NCBI GenBank assembly: GCA_003223295.1
Contig: QHYM01000117.1
Span: 1-37,449, forward strand
Direction of reading: 5' to 3'
DNA: 37,449 bases
Source: Acidobacteriota bacterium
Lineage (GTDB): Bacteria > Acidobacteriota > Terriglobia > Acidiferrales > UBA7541
In this document: one piece after another, positions 34,132 to 37,449 of the stretch
Layout of the letters: every line of letters begins with the position of its first letter
Position numbering within the stretch: position 1 is the stretch's first letter
The notes under the pieces: generated by a model
Told to the model about the DNA's origin: nothing
The model's database searches: none
The model's input: the letters and a program-made list of their open reading frames with translations, nothing else
Position numbers and translations under genes: made by a program

Positions 34132-34758
34132 CTACAAGCCCGGGCACGAACCGCCGAACTCACCAGACGTCGATGGATTGGGCTTATGAAGCTGGATGTT
34201 ACCTCCGCCCCCGTCGCCAGCGGAACAGGGAGCGTATGAGCCTAGGTAGTGAGGAAAGCATTCCGTCGTGGTGTCATAAACGATGGCGCCTGTCGCCTGG
34301 CTTCTCATGCGGATGTCGAACTGATCGTTGACGCCCGGTTCGCCGAGGTCTTCGGCACGAATGGCAAAGTAAACGTCACCGAACTGATTCGTCCTGGCAT
34401 TCCCACAGATTAGACGCGTGCCAGTAGGTTGGTGCGTTTTCGGATCAGTCCCTGTGCCCTGGTCCACGAACTCATAAGCTGTAATTGCAGTCCAATGGGC
34501 ATTCAGGCCCGTGCCATGGTCCTGGTATTCGAGATGGCCCCAGGTTGGCGAACCATGTTTGCATCCGCCGCCGACGCCGAAGTTTGCCTTGGCGCCGTTA
34601 TGCACGATCCAGCCTCCGCCGGTTAGGAAATCGCATGGCGGTGTGGCCCAAGCTTTCACGGGGCTGGGCCTGACGAGCAACACCGCCGCTGCCAAGAGCA
34701 GCCCCGTTGTTAGAATTCCTGAAACAATTCCAAGTCTCGTTGTGCTTTTCTCATTCAT
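34132..34758 (-). CDS. secreted post-COAP-1 domain protein
   Basis: 208 residues. Signal peptide about 1-36 (ILTTGLLLAAAVLLVRPSPVKAWA). The mature part is the post-COAP-1 type domain: FLTGGGWIV, then KANFGVGGG, GHLEYQDHGTGLNAHWTAI, and later LGEPGVNDQFDIRM and the terminal GGGGNIQLHKPNP. These blocks are characteristic of the domain that in many bacteria follows the choice-of-anchor-P domain in the same polypeptide. Six Cys in the mature part (including PPCDFL, GGGCKHG, CGNART and CFPH) could form disulfides outside the cell. AAGGGA lies before the ATG. It lies 39 bases after the COAP gene, in the same direction. Molecular function of the domain is unknown. Confidence 0.88.
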   Translation of the reverse strand: MNEKSTTRLGIVSGILTTGLLLAAAVLLVRPSPVKAWATPPCDFLTGGGWIVHNGAKANFGVGGGCKHGSPTWGHLEYQDHGTGLNAHWTAITAYEFVDQGTGTDPKTHQPTGTRLICGNARTNQFGDVYFAIRAEDLGEPGVNDQFDIRMRSQATGAIVYDTTTECFPHYLGSYAPCSAGDGGGGNIQLHKPNPSTSGEFGGSCPGL

Positions 34759-34797
34759 TGTTTTTTATCCCTTCGATTCGAGGCCACTTGCGCGGCG

Positions 34798-35427
34798 TTA
34801 GGAGATGCCTGCTGTCGCGGAAGCGAGCACCAGATTGGCAACGCCATTCACAGTCACGTGAAGCGCGTTCACCACAAAGGCCCCAGTAGACGAAACAGTT
34901 TGTTCGTTGATGACCATCTGGCCGCCGGGAATCGAGACGGTCTGGTTCGGAGCGCCGCTTATGGCGATGGGAATTCCATTCACCACAAGATTATCGAGGC
35001 TTGAGCTTCCGCTAGCCGCAGCGCCCAGCACTTGCGTCGCTTGGGCCATAACGAGATCGGCGGAAATAGAGACTCCCACGAGGTTCATGCTTAAGCTGCC
35101 GAGCGAGGCCACAGAGTCCACTTGATCTGGGTAGCCGATTGTGGCTGCCGAGAGAGTCCCCGCACTCAACAGCGCAGGCACGCTTCCGGTCAATTGAGAC
35201 GCATCCTGCGCATCCGTGGTGCTTGCGAGAGGCGCCGTAGAGGCCAGCGTGGTTGTGGTGGCCGTTCCGAGAAGCCCGAGCACGGTAGCTTGTACTACTG
35301 TCGCTTGTCCCGTAACCGTGCTGGCAGTTGCGAGTTGCGCCAGCGCAGCCGTAGGCCAAGTCAGCAGGCCGGCCAGTAGCAGTGCGACGACTACCGGGCC
35401 CGACCTTGTGTGACGTTTTCGATGCAT
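34798..35427 (-). CDS. choice-of-anchor P (COAP) family secreted protein
   Basis: 209 residues. Signal peptide about 1-31 (VVVALLLAGLLTWPTAALAQ). An Ala/Thr/Ser-rich N-terminal mature region precedes the COAP-like beta-domain (about 90-207), with SSSLDNLVVNGIPI, GAPNQTVSIPGG, QMVINEQTVSSTGAF and VVNALHVTVNGVANLVLASATAGI, the recurrent pattern of this family. Family members usually end in a surface-sorting signal of varied type; here the protein ends right after the domain with no PEP-CTERM, LPXTG or helix-plus-Arg tail. The start is set by AAGGAGGAG four bases before ATG 35427. Paired with the post-COAP-1 gene downstream. Function unknown, presumably extracellular matrix or surface. Confidence 0.85.
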   Translation of the reverse strand: MHRKRHTRSGPVVVALLLAGLLTWPTAALAQLATASTVTGQATVVQATVLGLLGTATTTTLASTAPLASTTDAQDASQLTGSVPALLSAGTLSAATIGYPDQVDSVASLGSLSMNLVGVSISADLVMAQATQVLGAAASGSSSLDNLVVNGIPIAISGAPNQTVSIPGGQMVINEQTVSSTGAFVVNALHVTVNGVANLVLASATAGIS

Positions 35428-35553
35428 ACACTCCTCCTTATTTTGAGTTCCCTATTTCGCTACCTCGGGCTGGAGATTCCGATGGCTGGAAAGCAGGTGT
35501 CTCTTTCTTTGTGCGTGAATGGTCTAGTGCCACTTCCTGCCTCCGCGCGGACT

Positions 35554-35576
35554 CTCGGTCGCGCAACCGAGTTTTT
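35554..35576 (+). terminator. terminator-shaped hairpin with no forward gene upstream
   Basis: CTCGGT (35554-35559) pairs with ACCGAG (35566-35571) over a six-base loop, followed by TTTTT. Forward-strand intrinsic terminator form, but the only neighbouring gene to the left is on the reverse strand. May end an antisense or small RNA. Confidence 0.5.
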
Positions 35577-35621
35577 GAGTGATGGAGTCGATCTTACGGA
35601 CTTCATCCACTTGAGGAACTA

Positions 35622-35642
35622 CACAAGCTCTTGAGGCTTGTG
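35622..35642. repeat. 7-bp hairpin CACAAGC/GCTTGTG
   Basis: Perfect 7-bp arms around a TCTTGAG loop. The arms are the same as those of the 16-bp palindrome at 15487-15502, so the two may be related elements or bind the same factor. Confidence 0.4.
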
Positions 35643-35724
35643 CGCGTAGAGCTTAAGAACTCACGGGGGACTGCACAATCGGATATGGGCTTGAAAGAGG
35701 CCTGAAGAAATATTGATCGGAAGG

Positions 35725-35762
35725 TAAGTAACTTCCCCTAAGACTAAGTAACTTCCCGTAAG
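35725..35762. repeat. two 18-base direct repeats with 20-base period
   Basis: TAAGTAACTTCCCCTAAG (35725-35742) and TAAGTAACTTCCCGTAAG (35745-35762) differ at one base. A 20-base period is about two helical turns, as in tandem operator or response-regulator sites. They lie about 210 bases before the LamG-VanZ gene and about 300 before the COAP gene. Confidence 0.6.
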
Positions 35763-35971
35763 GCAAAGACCCGCTGGATTGCAATTAGGGTCCGGAATGA
35801 GGAAATAACTGACTCGTGTTTTCCTGTTGCGGCCCCGCTGGGCACAATTGATACTCTTTTCACTAGGGTCGCGACAAAGTAGCTCGCAAAGAAACCGTGA
35901 TGATAGGATGTGCGATGATTTGTGCGAGGCAATGGAAGATTAACTCGAAAACAATTTCAGATTTCTGACCA

Positions 35972-37141
35972 ATGAACCTCTCTGCATTCCCTGCAATAGG
36001 CGAGAAGAAAACCCTTGCCGCAATTTGTCTGCTTATTCTGAGCATCATGATCGTGGCCGCGTTCTGGCCCTTTACTCCGCATCCGGCGAATCATGTGGCT
36101 TGGCTGGGCGATGAGAATGGCCTCCGCTTCAGCGGACGTGGAATTATTTTGAGTTCCAGAGCTTTCGAGTTTCCGGGTTCCGGAACACCGGCCGGCGTAA
36201 GTCTGGAACTATGGCTCGAGCCATTTCAGGAAAGGTATTCCACCAGCCTGCTGGCATTCTCCTCACCCGCCAATCCGGAGCAATTCCGGCTGCGCCAATC
36301 CCAGAATTACTTGCTTGTTCTGCAAGAATCGTTGCCTACCAGCCGCCACTCTGCGATGACATCGCTGTGGGTCCCCCACGCATTTCAAGCCAGGAAGCGA
36401 AGGTTCATCGCCATCACTTCCGGCGCAGAGGGCACGACTGTCTACCTTGATGGAATTCCGGCAGAGAAGTCTTCCAACTTCAAAATCGCAGGCAGAGATT
36501 TCTCTGGCCAACTCATTGTGGGCGGCTCTCCGGTCGCATACGACACTTGGGGCGGAAAGTTGCTGGGAGTTGCGCTCTTCAGTCGCGAAATCACGCCTAC
36601 CCAAGTGTCGGAACACTACCAGGCTTGGCTCAAGGTGCAGCCGGAGGTAATTGAGAACGACGAGCCCATAGCCCTATACACCTTTGGGGAGAGAACCGGA
36701 GGCATCGTTCATGATCAGATCATTTCCGGTCCCGAGCTTGTGATTCCGGAAAGCTACTACATCCCCTACAAACCATTCTTGCAGGCTCCTTGGAAGGAGT
36801 TTTATCCCAATAGAGCTTATCTTCGAGGACTTATCATCAATATCGTTGGGTTTGTTCCTTTCGGCTTCTTCTTTTGCATGTTTCTTTCTTCGGGGCAGGC
36901 CAGCCGAAAGACGATGATTGCAACCATTGTTCTGGGAACGGCCTTTAGCTTAACGATCGAAGTTCTCCAAGTATACATTCCAATGCGTGATTCCGGCACC
37001 ACCGATATCTTGACGAACACGCTCGGAACAGCCATCGGAGCGATGCTGTGTCGCTGGGCATCGTCCTATGTGTTGCTGCCCGAAAGGAAATTGTGGCCCA
37101 ACTGCCCCCTCGCAGGGGAGGAGTCGAAGCGGAACCATTAG
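35972..37141 (+). CDS. LamG-VanZ fusion membrane protein
   Basis: 389 residues. N-terminal membrane helix (about 15-33), then a concanavalin A/LamG-like beta-sandwich (about 50-235) with VSLELWLEP, FIAITSGAEGTTVYLDGI and GGKLLGVALFSREITPTQV, the pattern of LamG_3-type domains. The C-terminal part (about 285-370) is VanZ-like: NIVGFVPFGFFF, AFSLTIEVLQVYIPMRDSGTTDILTNTLGTAIGAML. The Asp in DSGTTDILTN is the conserved VanZ polar patch between helices. The lectin-like domain sits between helices and is therefore probably periplasmic. VanZ proteins are implicated in glycopeptide tolerance and often lie near exopolysaccharide genes; the fusion suggests carbohydrate or wall binding. No clear Shine-Dalgarno is seen before ATG 35972. 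Confidence 0.88.
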   Translation: MNLSAFPAIGEKKTLAAICLLILSIMIVAAFWPFTPHPANHVAWLGDENGLRFSGRGIILSSRAFEFPGSGTPAGVSLELWLEPFQERYSTSLLAFSSPANPEQFRLRQSQNYLLVLQESLPTSRHSAMTSLWVPHAFQARKRRFIAITSGAEGTTVYLDGIPAEKSSNFKIAGRDFSGQLIVGGSPVAYDTWGGKLLGVALFSREITPTQVSEHYQAWLKVQPEVIENDEPIALYTFGERTGGIVHDQIISGPELVIPESYYIPYKPFLQAPWKEFYPNRAYLRGLIINIVGFVPFGFFFCMFLSSGQASRKTMIATIVLGTAFSLTIEVLQVYIPMRDSGTTDILTNTLGTAIGAMLCRWASSYVLLPERKLWPNCPLAGEESKRNH

Positions 37142-37320
37142 GTAAATTACTGTAAGCAATGCACCTACAGCGAGGACAATACTGGTACCTGACCTAAAAC
37201 TGAACTGCCCGATACTGGCTCATCGCCACTTTTCTGATTACGTTGGTTCGAGCGGGAGTTGGGTCATACGGCAGCCAGTTAGGTCAGCCCTCGATGCTGC
37301 CTTAGTGTTTAGGAAGATAA
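37142..37320. other. 179-base intergenic region
   Basis: Between the LamG-VanZ gene and the partial lipoprotein gene. I see no gene, terminator or recognised riboswitch in it; the promoter of the following gene may be here. Confidence 0.4.
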
Positions 37321-37449
37321 ATGGAATCAAAAAAGACGGGATTCACATACTCCCGGTCAGTTCAGATGCGTTTGCAGCTTTGCTTACCCGCACTTGTTCT
37401 GTCCCTGGCAGTCGTATTCGCAAGCCTCAGTCTATCTAGCTGTGCCGGG
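37321..37449 (+). CDS. start of a lipoprotein gene (3' end beyond window)
   Basis: Forty-three codons are visible and the frame is open at the window edge. The peptide starts MESKKTGFTYSRSVQMRL and continues with a hydrophobic stretch (LPALVLSLAVVFASLSL) ending in the lipobox LSSC followed by AG, so it is a signal-peptidase-II lipoprotein. AGGAAG four bases before ATG 37321 supports the start; Met16 (37366) would give a more typical signal peptide length. The mature domain is outside the window, so the function is unknown. Confidence 0.7.
   Translation, partial: MESKKTGFTYSRSVQMRLQLCLPALVLSLAVVFASLSLSSCAG

Larger units (their letters stand above)
35428..35971. other. 544-base divergent intergenic region
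   Basis: No convincing gene. From left to right it holds a terminator-shaped hairpin (35554-35576), a 7-bp CACAAGC/GCTTGTG hairpin (35622-35642) and a pair of 18-base direct repeats 20 bases apart (35725-35762). Short open frames across it lack domain signatures. Probably contains the promoters of the reverse COAP gene and the forward LamG-VanZ gene. Confidence 0.5.

Overview
The window looks like chromosomal DNA of an Acidobacteriota bacterium, probably a soil or peat lineage known mainly from metagenomes. The main clue is a two-module FtsX/MacB-type orphan permease (17330-19822) of the kind called ADOP, acidobacterial duplicated orphan permease. Supporting clues are three very large secreted BNR/sortilin-like propeller proteins, a GH78 rhamnosidase, a secreted S9 peptidase and moderately high GC. 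This assignment is inferred from gene content. No rRNA, tRNA, phage, transposase or CRISPR array was seen.

Layout. Positions 1-2533 hold the 3' part of an alpha-L-rhamnosidase, followed by a possible 47-residue membrane peptide and a reverse-strand membrane protein with a fibronectin III domain. Positions 3654-8326 run forward: a succinate-semialdehyde-type aldehyde dehydrogenase, a [2Fe-2S]/molybdopterin oxidoreductase pair (small subunit plus Tat-exported large subunit) and a small lipoprotein. Positions 8365-12101 are a tight reverse-strand housekeeping operon: cell-wall amidase, GerMN protein, RNase PH, RdgB-type pyrophosphatase, endonuclease III. Upstream of it on the same strand lie the first BNR giant (12159-15344) and an APC amino-acid permease (15581-17005). 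The ADOP permease is divergent from the permease and is followed by a secreted S9 peptidase translationally coupled to a zinc aspartoacylase/desuccinylase-like hydrolase. A bidirectional terminator separates these from a small secreted protein, a membrane protein with an HxHHL motif and a frameshifted SnoaL-like gene.

Positions 24742-34131 carry the second and third BNR giants, flanking a reverse pair (PagL-like outer-membrane protein and membrane-anchored PrxQ peroxiredoxin) and a forward LolA-fold-like secreted protein. The last part has adjacent genes for a choice-of-anchor-P (COAP) protein and a post-COAP-1 protein, a LamG-VanZ fusion membrane protein and the first 43 codons of a lipoprotein.

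The dominant theme is the cell envelope and secretion: most products outside the rph-rdgB-nth group carry a signal peptide, lipobox, Tat signal or membrane segments. The peptidase, the zinc hydrolase and the amino-acid permease would fit peptide scavenging, but that link is inference. The most noteworthy non-standard signals are the split COAP/post-COAP-1 pair, a structured leader with an intrinsic-terminator shape upstream of the second BNR giant, a 151-bp inverted-repeat-bounded structure between convergent genes, and a one-base frameshift in the SnoaL-like gene.
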